DNA from: Alteromonas sp. V450 | Lineage (GTDB): Bacteria > Pseudomonadota > Gammaproteobacteria > Enterobacterales > Alteromonadaceae | Assembly: GCF_001885075.1 (NCBI RefSeq) | Contig: NZ_MODU01000004.1 | Span: forward strand, 62,001 to 126,000 | Direction: 5' to 3' | Length of the DNA stretch: 64,000 nucleotides | Shown: positions 27,265 through 36,019 of the stretch, piece after piece | How positions within the stretch are numbered: position 1 is the first letter of the stretch | Layout: each line of letters starts with the position of its first letter | The notes under the pieces: generated by a model | What the model was told of the DNA's origin: nothing | Database searches by the model: none | The model's input: only the letters and a program-made list of their open reading frames with translations | Position numbers and translations under genes: made by a program

Positions 27265-28029
27265 ATGAAAGTGTGGACAGTGGCGAATCAAAAAGGCGGC
27301 GTGGGTAAAACGACCACTACGGTGAGCCTTGGCGGATTGCTTGCCCAGCAGGGAAAGCGTGTATTAATGATTGATACCGATCCACATGCGTCGCTAAGTT
27401 ACTATTTTGGCATTGATGCTGAAGCGACAAGCCATTCTGTTTACGATATTTTTATTAATTCAAATTCGTTGTCTGCCGATAAAGTACTAGATTGTTTGTG
27501 TCCGACAAAGCTTGATAGCTTGTTTGTATTGCCTGCCACGATGGCCCTTGCAACGTTAGACAGAACGATGGGAAGTGAACAAGGTATGGGTTTGGTTTTG
27601 AAAAAAGCCTTGGCTTTGATACACGACGAATTTGACGTAGCGATTATTGACTGCCCCCCTGTTTTAGGCGTTCTTATGGTTAATGCACTGGCAGCCTGTG
27701 ATAAAGTGATCGTGCCTACACAAACAGAATACTTGGCACTTAAAGGTTTAGACAGAATGATACGAACAATGGAAATTATGGGCAGGTCTTTGTCTAAGAC
27801 CTTCGACACCGTGATTATTCCAACTATGTTCGATAAGCGAACAAATGCGGCGCTTGCATCACGAGATAGGTTAATGAGTGATTACGGTAAACAGGTGTGG
27901 AAAGGTGTAATACCGGTTGATACCCATTTTCGTGATGCCAGTTTGGTGCAGCTACCAATATCAGCGGCGTATCCAAAAACGCGTGGTGTCGACGCCTATG
28001 CCGAATTATTAGAAGTGTTGGAGATGTAA
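27265..28029 (+). CDS. parC: ParA-family ATPase ParC (polar positioning of chemotaxis arrays)
   Basis: Soj/ParA-like ATPase with the deviant Walker A KGGVGKTT at residues 10-17, DTDPHASLSYYFG, and IIDCPPVLGVLMVNAL. 254 residues. It is not a plasmid or chromosome partition gene: it has no parB partner and lies between cheB and a CheW-like gene, exactly the Vibrio parC-parP arrangement in which ParC directs polar localisation and inheritance of chemotaxis arrays. Homology and function are by analogy with Vibrio. Confidence 0.88.
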   Translation: MKVWTVANQKGGVGKTTTTVSLGGLLAQQGKRVLMIDTDPHASLSYYFGIDAEATSHSVYDIFINSNSLSADKVLDCLCPTKLDSLFVLPATMALATLDRTMGSEQGMGLVLKKALALIHDEFDVAIIDCPPVLGVLMVNALAACDKVIVPTQTEYLALKGLDRMIRTMEIMGRSLSKTFDTVIIPTMFDKRTNAALASRDRLMSDYGKQVWKGVIPVDTHFRDASLVQLPISAAYPKTRGVDAYAELLEVLEM

Positions 28030-28035
28030 CGCATA

Positions 28036-28833
28036 ATGAGCAAGCAATCGCCGTTCGCCCGCGAAGAAGTGATGGAGGCTTACCTTGATAGCCTGCTAAA
28101 AGAGCCTGAGGTTCCTCAAGACGTCACTGCGCGCACAGCGAAACTTCTCGAGCAGGCATCTCAGCAGATTGCAGATGAAGTGCCCAGTTCGCCTCTAAAA
28201 GAGAGCAGCAACGTCGAGCCAGACACGCTATCTTTAGTAGAAGAGGTGTCTCAGTTTATTGGGTCGGCGAAATCTAACCATGGAGTGCTCAGCGAAAGCG
28301 ATAGTCATATTGAAGAAGAGTCTCAAGAATTAAGGCGCATTGAAGAAACTACGACTAAGCTTCCACTAAAGGATACACTCGGTTTTCGTTTCCAAGCGCT
28401 ATTCTTTGAAGTTGCGGGGTTAACGTTAGCTGTGCCGCTTACTTCATTGGGTGGTATACATCAAATAGAAAAAATAGGACCGCTCTTTGGTAAGCCCGAT
28501 TGGTTTATGGGAGTTATGCTACACAGAGAGTCCAAGCTGAGTGTTGTAGATACAGCTAAGTGGGTAATGCCTGAAAAGTACGATGAAAGTCTCGCGCAAT
28601 CGATTGAATATCGCTACCTCATTATGTTAGGTGAGAGTGCGTGGGGGTTGGCTAGTGAAAAACTGGTCAACACGGTCAATTTGACCACGGATGACGTTAA
28701 ATGGCGCGAAACAACCGGTAAGCGTCCCTGGCTAGCGGGGATGGTGAAGGAAAAAATGTGTGCATTAATTGACGTTGAAGAATTAATATCTATGCTTAAC
28801 AAAGGTTTAGGCAGTAACGACCAGACGCCATAG
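28036..28833 (+). CDS. parP: ParP-type CheW-domain protein
   Basis: The N-terminal ~110 residues are variable and acidic; the C-terminal ~145 residues form a CheW-like domain (FRFQALFFEVAGLTLAVPL, GGIHQIEKIGPLFGKP, GVMLHRESKLSVVD). In Vibrio, ParP links ParC to CheA and receptors and prevents array dissociation. The N-terminus has a helix EEVMEAYLDSLL that loosely resembles the CheA linker motif. It starts 6 bases after parC; the cheW start lies 17 bases downstream. Confidence 0.85.
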   Translation: MSKQSPFAREEVMEAYLDSLLKEPEVPQDVTARTAKLLEQASQQIADEVPSSPLKESSNVEPDTLSLVEEVSQFIGSAKSNHGVLSESDSHIEEESQELRRIEETTTKLPLKDTLGFRFQALFFEVAGLTLAVPLTSLGGIHQIEKIGPLFGKPDWFMGVMLHRESKLSVVDTAKWVMPEKYDESLAQSIEYRYLIMLGESAWGLASEKLVNTVNLTTDDVKWRETTGKRPWLAGMVKEKMCALIDVEELISMLNKGLGSNDQTP

Positions 28834-28850
28834 TGTTGGGAGCCAGGTTC

Positions 28851-29342
28851 ATGAGCGAAAAAAGTACAAATAACAATGCCACTGACAGTAATGATGAAGT
28901 CCTTCAATGGGTGACGTATCGCTTAGGTGAGGAAACGTACGGTATCAATGTAATGCAAGTCCAAGAAGTATTGCGTTATACCGAGATAGCGCCGGTTCCT
29001 GGTGCGCCTGATTACGTTCTAGGTATTATTAACCTTCGCGGCAACGTTGTTACCGTTATCGATACGCGAGCGCGTTTCGGTCTGCCGCCAACTGAAATAA
29101 CTGACAACACGCGGATTGTTATTATCGAATCTGACGAGCAAGTTGTGGGTATTTTGGTCGATAGTGTGGCTGAAGTGGTTTACCTCAAGTCCTCTGAGAT
29201 TGATAGCGCGCCTAATGTTGGTACAGAAGAAAGTGCTAAGTTCATTCAAGGCGTTAGTAATCGCGACGGCGAACTGCTTATTCTTGTTGATCTTAATAAG
29301 CTATTAAGTGATGAAGAGTGGGATGAACTCAGTAATATTTAA
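28851..29342 (+). CDS. cheW: Chemotaxis coupling protein CheW
   Basis: Scaffold linking chemoreceptors to CheA. The start is at ATG 28851 (163 residues) with GGGAG upstream; an in-frame GTG at 28833 overlaps the parP stop. CheW family features: WVTYRLGEETYGINVMQVQEVL, PDYVLGIINLRGNVVTVIDTR, and GVSNRDGELLILVDLNKLL. Last gene before a strong terminator. Confidence 0.95.
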   Translation: MSEKSTNNNATDSNDEVLQWVTYRLGEETYGINVMQVQEVLRYTEIAPVPGAPDYVLGIINLRGNVVTVIDTRARFGLPPTEITDNTRIVIIESDEQVVGILVDSVAEVVYLKSSEIDSAPNVGTEESAKFIQGVSNRDGELLILVDLNKLLSDEEWDELSNI

Positions 29343-29357
29343 AGCTTAATAGGTTGC

Positions 29358-29398
29358 AGCAAAGCAGCTTGGCAATGCTGCTTTGCTTTGTTCTTTTT
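29358..29398 (+). terminator. Rho-independent terminator after cheW
   Basis: An 11-base perfect stem, AGCAAAGCAGC (29358-29368) with GCTGCTTTGCT (29377-29387), and a T-rich tail. It lies between cheW and the DUF2802 gene, so that gene depends on read-through or its own promoter. Confidence 0.85.
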
Positions 29399-29411
29399 GA
29401 GGTAGTCGCAT

Positions 29412-29846
29412 ATGGACTTGCAGTTTACTGCACCCACGCTGGTTGAGCTCTTCTTGGTAGTAATTTCATCCCTACTAGCCCTGAGCGTTTTTGTGCTTTT
29501 TGCTAAGCTTCGCGCTATGGCTAACCAACTCAATGCGGTAAAAGCGAGTGCGGAAGAAAAAATAGCACATATCGAGATTACAGCAAAAGATGCAGTCAAC
29601 CGACACGATGAAAGTCAAGCGCGAAGTTTGGTCATCACTCGACACCTCCAATCACTCGATGAAAAACATGTAGAGCTAGAAAACCAAGTCCGAGATTTGA
29701 AGTTTCAGGACCCCTCGTTACGCCTTTATCAACGTGCTGCAGACTTAGTTAAGCAAGGTGCCAGCATTGAAGAAATCATCGAGGCCTGTGACATTCCTCG
29801 CGCTGAAGCTGAGATGTTAATGATGGTGCATAAGCAAAATAACTAA
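29412..29846 (+). CDS. DUF2802 family membrane protein of unknown function
   Basis: 144 residues. One N-terminal membrane helix at about residues 10-30 (VELFLVVISSLLALSVFVLF), then a coiled-coil stretch (residues ~40-100) and a C-terminal helical domain (LVKQGASIEEIIEACDIPRAEAEML) that looks like a small HTH-type fold. DUF2802 genes are commonly found at the end of polar flagellar/chemotaxis clusters, as here, but I know no defined role. AGGTAGTCGCAT precedes the ATG. Confidence 0.75.
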   Translation: MDLQFTAPTLVELFLVVISSLLALSVFVLFAKLRAMANQLNAVKASAEEKIAHIEITAKDAVNRHDESQARSLVITRHLQSLDEKHVELENQVRDLKFQDPSLRLYQRAADLVKQGASIEEIIEACDIPRAEAEMLMMVHKQNN

Positions 29847-29867
29847 TATTTTTTCCACCAGACAATA

Positions 29868-29899
29868 AAACGTTTAGACGTCTAGACGTAAAGATGTTG
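29868..29899 (+). promoter_or_regulatory. Four tandem MetJ boxes before metA
   Basis: Consecutive 8-base units AAACGTTT (29868), AGACGTCT (29876, exact consensus), AGACGTAA (29884) and AGATGTTG (29892). MetJ binds arrays of 8-base met boxes with S-adenosylmethionine as corepressor. They end 57 bases before metA and should repress metA and probably the metH genes behind it. Confidence 0.85.
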
Positions 29900-29956
29900 A
29901 CATATCGCCAGTTATAGACACAATACAGATATTGTAATTTATCACTGGAGTCCTCT

Positions 29957-30895
29957 ATGCCAATTCGTATTCCTGAGCAGTTACCCGCGCAGAATGTACT
30001 ACTAGGTGAAAACATTTTTACCATGGACATGGACAGGGCTGCCAATCAGGATATTCGTCCTCTTGAAGTCGGCATTCTTAATTTGATGCCGAATAAGATA
30101 GAAACAGAAGTACAGTTACTTCGCCTGCTGTCGAATACGCCGCTACAAATAAATGTAGACTTGATTAGAATTGATAATCAAGCACCCAAAAATACTCCAC
30201 AGTCACACATGGATGCCTTCTATCACGACTTTTCAGCGGTCGCGAACAAAAAATACGATGGGCTTATAGTAACCGGTGCGCCTCTTGCGCTTATCGATTA
30301 TGAAGAGGTGAAGTACTGGGACACTATGACGACAATATTGGAGTGGGCGCAGCGACACGTTAACTCTACTCTGTATTTATGTTGGGCTGCCCATGCGGCC
30401 ATGTATCACTTTTATGGTATAACCCGACAGATCAGAGATGAAAAGTTTTCCGGTGTTTTCAAGCATAAAGTGAACGATCCTCACAATGAACTATTGAGAG
30501 GTTTTGACCCCACGTTTTACGCTCCACATTCTCGATATGGGCACATCAATACCTCGCTATATAACAGCGTTGATGGGTTAAGTGTTGTGGCAGAATCTGA
30601 CGATGTGGGTGCGTATATTGTGGCGTCAGAAGACAAGCGAATGGTGTTTGTAACGGGCCATCCAGAATATGATCCAGATACGCTCAAAGACGAATATTTA
30701 CGTGATATTGCGGCAGGACAAACGCCCGCAATACCAAAAAACTATTTTGAAGGGGATGATCCAGCCAGTTCGCCAATTGTACAGTGGCGCTCGCACGGCA
30801 GTTTATTGTTTACGAACTGGCTGAATTATTATGTCTATCAGACCACGCCTTACGATTTAAGTCAGCTTGCTGAAAAGTCACAGCCAAAGAGGTAG
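29957..30895 (+). CDS. metA: Homoserine O-succinyl/acetyltransferase MetA
   Basis: First committed step of methionine synthesis: acylates homoserine. 312 residues with the catalytic Cys142 (LYLCWAAHAAMYHFYG), His235 and Glu237 (VTGHPEYDP). Residue 111, which separates acyl-donor types in characterised enzymes (Gly in succinyl-CoA users, Glu in acetyl-CoA users), is Ala here (GAPLALID), so succinyl-CoA is favoured but not certain. It follows four MetJ boxes and lies 3 bases before the metH N-terminal gene. Confidence 0.94.
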   Translation: MPIRIPEQLPAQNVLLGENIFTMDMDRAANQDIRPLEVGILNLMPNKIETEVQLLRLLSNTPLQINVDLIRIDNQAPKNTPQSHMDAFYHDFSAVANKKYDGLIVTGAPLALIDYEEVKYWDTMTTILEWAQRHVNSTLYLCWAAHAAMYHFYGITRQIRDEKFSGVFKHKVNDPHNELLRGFDPTFYAPHSRYGHINTSLYNSVDGLSVVAESDDVGAYIVASEDKRMVFVTGHPEYDPDTLKDEYLRDIAAGQTPAIPKNYFEGDDPASSPIVQWRSHGSLLFTNWLNYYVYQTTPYDLSQLAEKSQPKR

Positions 30896-30898
30896 AAC

Positions 30899-31966
30899 GT
30901 GAGCCAAAGACCAATTTCTAGCGCGCAGGCATCGCTTACAGAAGCCGCTCAAAAACGCATTCTTATTTTAGACGGTGCCATGGGCACCATGATCCAGCGC
31001 CATAAGTTAGAAGAAGAAGATTATCGTGGAACACAGTTTGCCGACTGGCACTGCGATGTTAAGGGTAACAATGATTTGTTGGTTATTACCCAGCCCAGCA
31101 TTATTTACCAAATTCACTGTGATTACTTTGAAGCTGGTGCGGACATTATTGAAACGAATACGTTTAATGCTACGACTATCGCTATGGCCGATTATGATAT
31201 GCAGGCCCAATCACGTGATATCAATTTAGCTGCGGCTAAATTGGCGCGTAAAGCAGCAGACGAATTCACAGCGAAAACACCTGATAAACCCCGTTTTGTT
31301 GCCGGCGTATTAGGGCCAACAAACCGCACGGCGTCTATTTCACCTGATGTTAATGACCCAGGTAAGCGCAATGTCACGTTTGACGAATTAGTAGAGGCCT
31401 ATAGTGAGTCTACCGAAGCCCTCATTGAAGGCGGCGTTGACCTAATCATGCTTGAAACTATTTTCGATACGTTAAATGCCAAGGCAGCAGCGTTTGCTGT
31501 AGAGTCGGTATTCGAAAAACTCGGTAAGTCTTTGCCCGTGATGGTATCAGGCACTATCACCGACGCTTCAGGGCGTACGCTTTCGGGGCAAACCGCGGAA
31601 GCATTTTACTACTCAATGCGACATATTAATCCGTTTTCCTTCGGCTTAAACTGCGCACTTGGGCCGGACCTCTTGCGCCAATACGTCGATGAAGTAGCCA
31701 ATGTGAGTGAGTGCTTCATATCCGCACACCCTAACGCTGGCTTACCCAACGAATTTGGTGAATACGATATGGAAGGGCCGGAAATGGCCGAGCACATCAA
31801 AGAATGGGCGCAGTCAGGGCTAGTGAACATTGTAGGGGGCTGTTGTGGTAGTACCCCAGAGCACATTCGCGATATTGCTAACGCGGTTAAAGGTATCGCG
31901 CCACGCCAGCTTCCCGAATTTGAACCTAAAATGCGTTTGTCAGGCCTAGAGCCGTTTGTACACTAG
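30899..31966 (+). CDS. metH1: Methionine synthase, homocysteine-binding module (split MetH, N-terminal half)
   Basis: 355 residues corresponding to residues ~1-353 of single-chain MetH: the zinc-dependent homocysteine methyltransferase domain. Motifs seen: [28 protein letters not shown], and zinc ligands in FGLNCALGP and [14 protein letters not shown] start at 30899, directly after metA. The next gene supplies the rest of the enzyme 9 bases downstream, with its own AGGAGG ribosome site. The two proteins sum to 1229 residues, nearly the E. coli MetH length (1227), so nothing is missing. Confidence 0.92.
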   Translation: MSQRPISSAQASLTEAAQKRILILDGAMGTMIQRHKLEEEDYRGTQFADWHCDVKGNNDLLVITQPSIIYQIHCDYFEAGADIIETNTFNATTIAMADYDMQAQSRDINLAAAKLARKAADEFTAKTPDKPRFVAGVLGPTNRTASISPDVNDPGKRNVTFDELVEAYSESTEALIEGGVDLIMLETIFDTLNAKAAAFAVESVFEKLGKSLPVMVSGTITDASGRTLSGQTAEAFYYSMRHINPFSFGLNCALGPDLLRQYVDEVANVSECFISAHPNAGLPNEFGEYDMEGPEMAEHIKEWAQSGLVNIVGGCCGSTPEHIRDIANAVKGIAPRQLPEFEPKMRLSGLEPFVH

Positions 31967-31975
31967 GAGGGCATA

Positions 31976-34600
31976 ATGAGCGCAGAATTTTCTACATTTA
32001 TTAATATCGGTGAGCGCACCAACGTTACAGGCTCTGCTCGCTTTAAACGTCTTATTCTTGAAGGTGATTATGAAACCGCACTTGATGTCGCAAGACAGCA
32101 GGTAGAAAACGGTGCTCAAATCATTGATATCAATATGGACGAGGCCATGCTTGATTCAAAGCAGGCCATGATCACCTTTTTAAACCTGATTGCCTCTGAG
32201 CCAGATATTAGCCGAGTTCCCATTATGATCGACTCGTCTAAATGGGAGATCATCGAAGCTGGGCTTAAGTGTGTGCAGGGCAAAGCGATTGTTAACTCTA
32301 TTAGCTTAAAAGAAGGGGAAGAGATCTTCTTAAACCAAGCCAAGCTAATAAAGCGCTATGGTGCTGCAACCGTAGTTATGGCGTTTGACGAGACCGGCCA
32401 GGCCGATACACAAGAGCGCAAGGTTGAGATTTGTCAGCGTAGCTACAAGTTGCTGACAGAAGAAGTCGGCTTTCCTCCTGAAGATATTATCTTTGACCCC
32501 AATATTTTTGCTGTAGCGACAGGTATTGAAGAGCACGATAACTACGCGGTTGATTTTATTGAAGCGACCCGCGAGATACGTAAAACCTGTCCGTACTCAC
32601 ATATTTCCGGCGGTCTTTCTAATATTTCGTTCTCGTTCAGAGGGAACAATCCGGTTCGCGAAGCTATGCACTCGGTATTCCTATATCACGCTATTCGCGC
32701 CGGTATGGATATGGCTATTGTGAATGCAGGCCAGCTAGAAGTATACGATGAAATACCCGCTGAATTGCGCGATGCGGTTGAAGATGTGATTTTAAACCGC
32801 AGAAGTGATGCTACTGAACGCTTACTTGATATTGCACCGAACTATCAAGGCGACGGTAAAGCGGCCGCGAAGGAAGATTTATCCTGGCGCGAGCAAGAAG
32901 TGAATAAGCGCTTAGAGCATGCGCTTGTTAAAGGCATTACCGATTACATCATTGAAGATACCGAAGAAGCGCGTCAGCAAGCTGAGCGTCCGTTACACGT
33001 TATCGAAGGGCCATTAATGGATGGCATGAACGTAGTAGGGGATTTATTCGGTGAAGGTAAGATGTTCCTTCCGCAGGTGGTAAAGTCGGCCCGCGTAATG
33101 AAAAAAGCGGTAGCCCATTTACAGCCTTTTATTGAACAAGAAAAATCAGACGATGCAAAGAGCAACGGCAAAATTCTTCTCGCTACGGTAAAAGGCGATG
33201 TTCACGATATTGGTAAGAATATTGTGGGCGTGGTGCTTCAGTGTAATAACTTTGAAGTGATTGACCTTGGCGTGATGGTGCCAGCGGCAACAATCTTACA
33301 AACCGCCAAAGATGAAAACGTCGATATGATTGGTTTGTCGGGTCTAATTACACCATCACTTGATGAGATGGTTCACGTAGCTAAAGAAATGGAGCGTCAG
33401 GGCTTTGATATTCCGCTTCTTATTGGCGGGGCGACGACGTCTAAAGCGCACACTGCGGTAAAGATTGAACAAAATTATCATGCACCTGTCGCTTATGTTC
33501 CAAACGCAAGTAGAGCAGTAGGCGTCTGCCAGCGTCTTTTAAACAGAGCGTCTCGTGATATTTACGCGCAGGAACTGGCAAAAGAATACGATACGGTACG
33601 CGAACAGCACGCCCGTAAAAAGCCGCGCAGCAAGCCGGTGACGTTAGCTCAGGCCAGAGAAAACGCTTTTAAGCCAGATTTTACGACTTTGCCAGTAAAA
33701 CCTGCGAGCCTGGGTGTAACACCGGTAACCGCCGATTTAGCTACCCTGCGTAACTACATTGACTGGACACCTTTCTTCTTAACCTGGTCGTTAGCAGGGA
33801 AGTACCCCCGTATACTTGAAGATGAGGTGGTGGGAGAGCAGGCACAGTCACTGTTTAAAGACGCCAACGCTATGCTGGATAAAGTTATTGAAGAGAACAG
33901 CCTTCAGGCAAAAGGCGTTATCGGTTTGTTTCCTGCTAACCGCGTTAATGACGATGTTGAAATTTATACAGATGAGTCGCGAAAACAGGTTCAAGGTGTT
34001 GCCCATCATTTACGTCAGCAAACGCTAAAAGACAAATTTGCTAATTATTGTTTAGCAGACTTTGTGGCTGAAAAGTCGAGCGGCATAAACGATTATGTGG
34101 GCGCTTTTGCCGTTACCGGTGGTATAGGAGAAGACGAGCTTGCTGATACCTATATTCAAGCAGGCGATGACTACAACGGTATTATGGTAAAAGCAGTGGC
34201 AGACAGACTTGCCGAAGCGTTTGCGGAATACCTGCACGAGCAGGTGCGTAAGCAGTACTGGGGCTACGCCGCTGAAGAATCACTAAGTAACGAAGAACTT
34301 ATTCGCGAAAAATATCAGGGCATTCGACCGGCACCAGGCTACGCTGCGTGTCCAGAACACACCGAAAAGCAGCTTATTTGGGATTTATTGTCAGCAGAGC
34401 AGCACACAGGTATGAAGCTCACGGAAAGTTACGCCATGTGGCCGGGCGCGTCGGTATCGGGTTGGTATTTTGCACACCCTGATGCCAAATACTTTGCGGT
34501 TGCCAAAATTCAAGCCGACCAAGTAGAAGATTACGCCACACGAAAAGGCTGGACCTTAGAAGAAGCTGAAAAGTGGTTGGGTCCTAACCTAAGTGATTAA
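31976..34600 (+). CDS. metH2: Methionine synthase, folate-, cobalamin- and AdoMet-binding modules (split MetH, C-terminal part)
   Basis: 874 residues. The pterin-binding domain comes first ([27 protein letters not shown]), then the cobalamin cap and B12 domain with the axial His410 in [10 protein letters not shown], and the C-terminal reactivation domain with [12 protein letters not shown]. It lacks the homocysteine domain, which is encoded just upstream. AGGAGG lies 6 bases before the ATG, showing independent translation. It accepts methyl from 5-methyl-tetrahydrofolate; reactivation would use AdoMet and flavodoxin. Confidence 0.94.
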   Translation: MSAEFSTFINIGERTNVTGSARFKRLILEGDYETALDVARQQVENGAQIIDINMDEAMLDSKQAMITFLNLIASEPDISRVPIMIDSSKWEIIEAGLKCVQGKAIVNSISLKEGEEIFLNQAKLIKRYGAATVVMAFDETGQADTQERKVEICQRSYKLLTEEVGFPPEDIIFDPNIFAVATGIEEHDNYAVDFIEATREIRKTCPYSHISGGLSNISFSFRGNNPVREAMHSVFLYHAIRAGMDMAIVNAGQLEVYDEIPAELRDAVEDVILNRRSDATERLLDIAPNYQGDGKAAAKEDLSWREQEVNKRLEHALVKGITDYIIEDTEEARQQAERPLHVIEGPLMDGMNVVGDLFGEGKMFLPQVVKSARVMKKAVAHLQPFIEQEKSDDAKSNGKILLATVKGDVHDIGKNIVGVVLQCNNFEVIDLGVMVPAATILQTAKDENVDMIGLSGLITPSLDEMVHVAKEMERQGFDIPLLIGGATTSKAHTAVKIEQNYHAPVAYVPNASRAVGVCQRLLNRASRDIYAQELAKEYDTVREQHARKKPRSKPVTLAQARENAFKPDFTTLPVKPASLGVTPVTADLATLRNYIDWTPFFLTWSLAGKYPRILEDEVVGEQAQSLFKDANAMLDKVIEENSLQAKGVIGLFPANRVNDDVEIYTDESRKQVQGVAHHLRQQTLKDKFANYCLADFVAEKSSGINDYVGAFAVTGGIGEDELADTYIQAGDDYNGIMVKAVADRLAEAFAEYLHEQVRKQYWGYAAEESLSNEELIREKYQGIRPAPGYAACPEHTEKQLIWDLLSAEQHTGMKLTESYAMWPGASVSGWYFAHPDAKYFAVAKIQADQVEDYATRKGWTLEEAEKWLGPNLSD

Positions 34601-34623
34601 TGCTGGTAAGGCAGGGAAGGTAT

Positions 34624-35214
34624 ATGCAAATCGAAAAGCCTTTTAGTCAGGCCTGTGAGAACAACAAGCGCGCTATTTTGAGTGTGCTTGAACGTACATT
34701 TGCTAACTGCCGACAAGTATTGGAAATAGGAAGCGGAACAGGTCAGCACGCCGTATTTTTGGCTGAACACTTGCCCCATCTTATTTGGCACACAAGCGAC
34801 CAACCACACTATCACGAAGGCATTGCCGCGTGGTTGAGTGATTCAAATGCGGAGAATATAAAACCTCCCATAGCATTTACCGTTGGGCAAGATGACTTTC
34901 CCAGTCTTGACGTAGACAGCATTTTTACGGCAAACACCGCACATATCATGCAGAAAGAAGAGGCGAAGCTACTAATGGAATCAGTAGCGTTGCACTTACC
35001 CCAAGGTGGCATATTCTGTCAGTATGGCCCTTTTACACACAGCGGTAAGTTTACTTCTGAAAGTAATCAAGCCTTCCATACATCGCTTTTAGCGCGCGGC
35101 TATGGTGGCTACCGAGATATCAATGAGCTTACTGCTTGGGCAGGCGAGTTAAGCTTACAAGACATTATCGACATGCCCGCCAACAACCATATGCTTATTT
35201 GGCAAAAACGCTAG
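34624..35214 (+). CDS. DUF938 family SAM-dependent methyltransferase-like protein
   Basis: 196 residues when started at ATG 34624, with GGGAAGG upstream; an ATG at 34600 overlapping the metH stop (TAATG) is the alternative. A Rossmann methyltransferase motif is clear ([20 protein letters not shown]) with the DUF938 start [19 protein letters not shown] and the ANTAHIM and [15 protein letters not shown] signatures. Substrate unknown. It directly follows the metH genes and may share their transcript. Confidence 0.85.
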   Translation: MQIEKPFSQACENNKRAILSVLERTFANCRQVLEIGSGTGQHAVFLAEHLPHLIWHTSDQPHYHEGIAAWLSDSNAENIKPPIAFTVGQDDFPSLDVDSIFTANTAHIMQKEEAKLLMESVALHLPQGGIFCQYGPFTHSGKFTSESNQAFHTSLLARGYGGYRDINELTAWAGELSLQDIIDMPANNHMLIWQKR

Positions 35215-35248
35215 AAAAGCATCTTTTGCATCAATGAAAGGAGTAGCT

Positions 35249-35533
35249 ATGAGCTTTAAAGTAAATCATTATTTCGACAATAAAGTGAGCTCGATTGGGT
35301 TTGAATCTGCAAACGGCCCCTGCACCTCGGGCGTGATGTCGCCGGGTGAATATACATTTTCTACATCACAAAAAGAGCTGATGAAAGTGGTTGAAGGTGA
35401 GCTAGTGGTGAAGCTGCTGGGAAGTGACGAATGGCAATCTTTCGCAACAGGTACCAGTTTTAATGTGCCTGCCGATGCATCTTTTGACGTTAAAGTGTCT
35501 ACGCCTACCGCTTATCTTTGCTTTTACAGCTAA
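35249..35533 (+). CDS. ppnP: Pyrimidine/purine nucleoside phosphorylase PpnP (YaiE family)
   Basis: 94-residue cupin of the PpnP family, which splits nucleosides with phosphate in E. coli. Conserved stretch: [25 protein letters not shown], and the C-terminal [17 protein letters not shown] stands before the ATG at 35249; an in-frame ATG at 35234 is less likely. Confidence 0.9.
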   Translation: MSFKVNHYFDNKVSSIGFESANGPCTSGVMSPGEYTFSTSQKELMKVVEGELVVKLLGSDEWQSFATGTSFNVPADASFDVKVSTPTAYLCFYS

Positions 35534-35696
35534 TTCTTCAAAGCGTTCAACTGGCCTGCATTTAAACTTTCGTATAATTGACTTTCAGAGGTTGTAAAAT
35601 TTCTCTGTATATCTCAAAGTATTAGACACACAAGTGGGTGTACCTCACTTGTGCTTTATACTAATAAAACTAAACCTGTAGTGTGTGCGAATTATC

Positions 35697-35962
35697 AGGG
35701 CCTGTTGACCTTTGATGTACGAATTTTGGTCTAAATGGAAGCCTTTTAATCGCGAAACAGTCCTACAAGCCTAGTGGGCTAAGTTAAAGGGCTGTGACAA
35801 AGAGTAAAAGGCTTCCATAACGATCCCTTCGGGCAGCGCCTTTGTGCCATCTATACTGCGTTGAATGTTTTCGACTTAGAACCACTAAACCGTCAAACAT
35901 CCGCCTTGTCTAGATGGCACAAAGACGGCTGCAAAAATGTACAACAAAGGTCAACAGGCCCT
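35697..35962. mobile_element. 266-bp terminal-inverted-repeat element (MITE-like), unnamed
   Basis: The 486-base gap between ppnP and the chemoreceptor gene holds this element. Outer 24-base inverted ends at 35697-35720 and 35939-35962 differ at one position. Inside are two more perfect 13-base inverted pairs: 35735-35747 with 35806-35818, and 35841-35853 with 35911-35923, the second extending imperfectly on both sides. No ORF of note and no clear target-site duplication. It could be a non-autonomous transposable element or a mobile structured-RNA repeat. The rest of the gap (35534-35696 and 35963-36019) shows nothing I recognise. Confidence 0.65.
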
Positions 35963-36019
35963 AGTGCTGGAATACACTTTTCACATGTTGTGGCGTTTAG
36001 TAAACAATGAGAAGTACAA

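Noticed and set aside
27265..28029. ParA partition gene of an integrated plasmid
   Set aside because: No parB or parS site; the gene sits within the chemotaxis operon in the standard ParC position.
30899..34600. Frameshifted or nonsense-broken metH
   Set aside because: The break lies at a domain boundary, the second gene has its own AGGAGG and ATG, and both parts keep all catalytic residues.
35697..35962. Complete insertion sequence
   Set aside because: Only 266 bases with no transposase frame and no clear target duplication.
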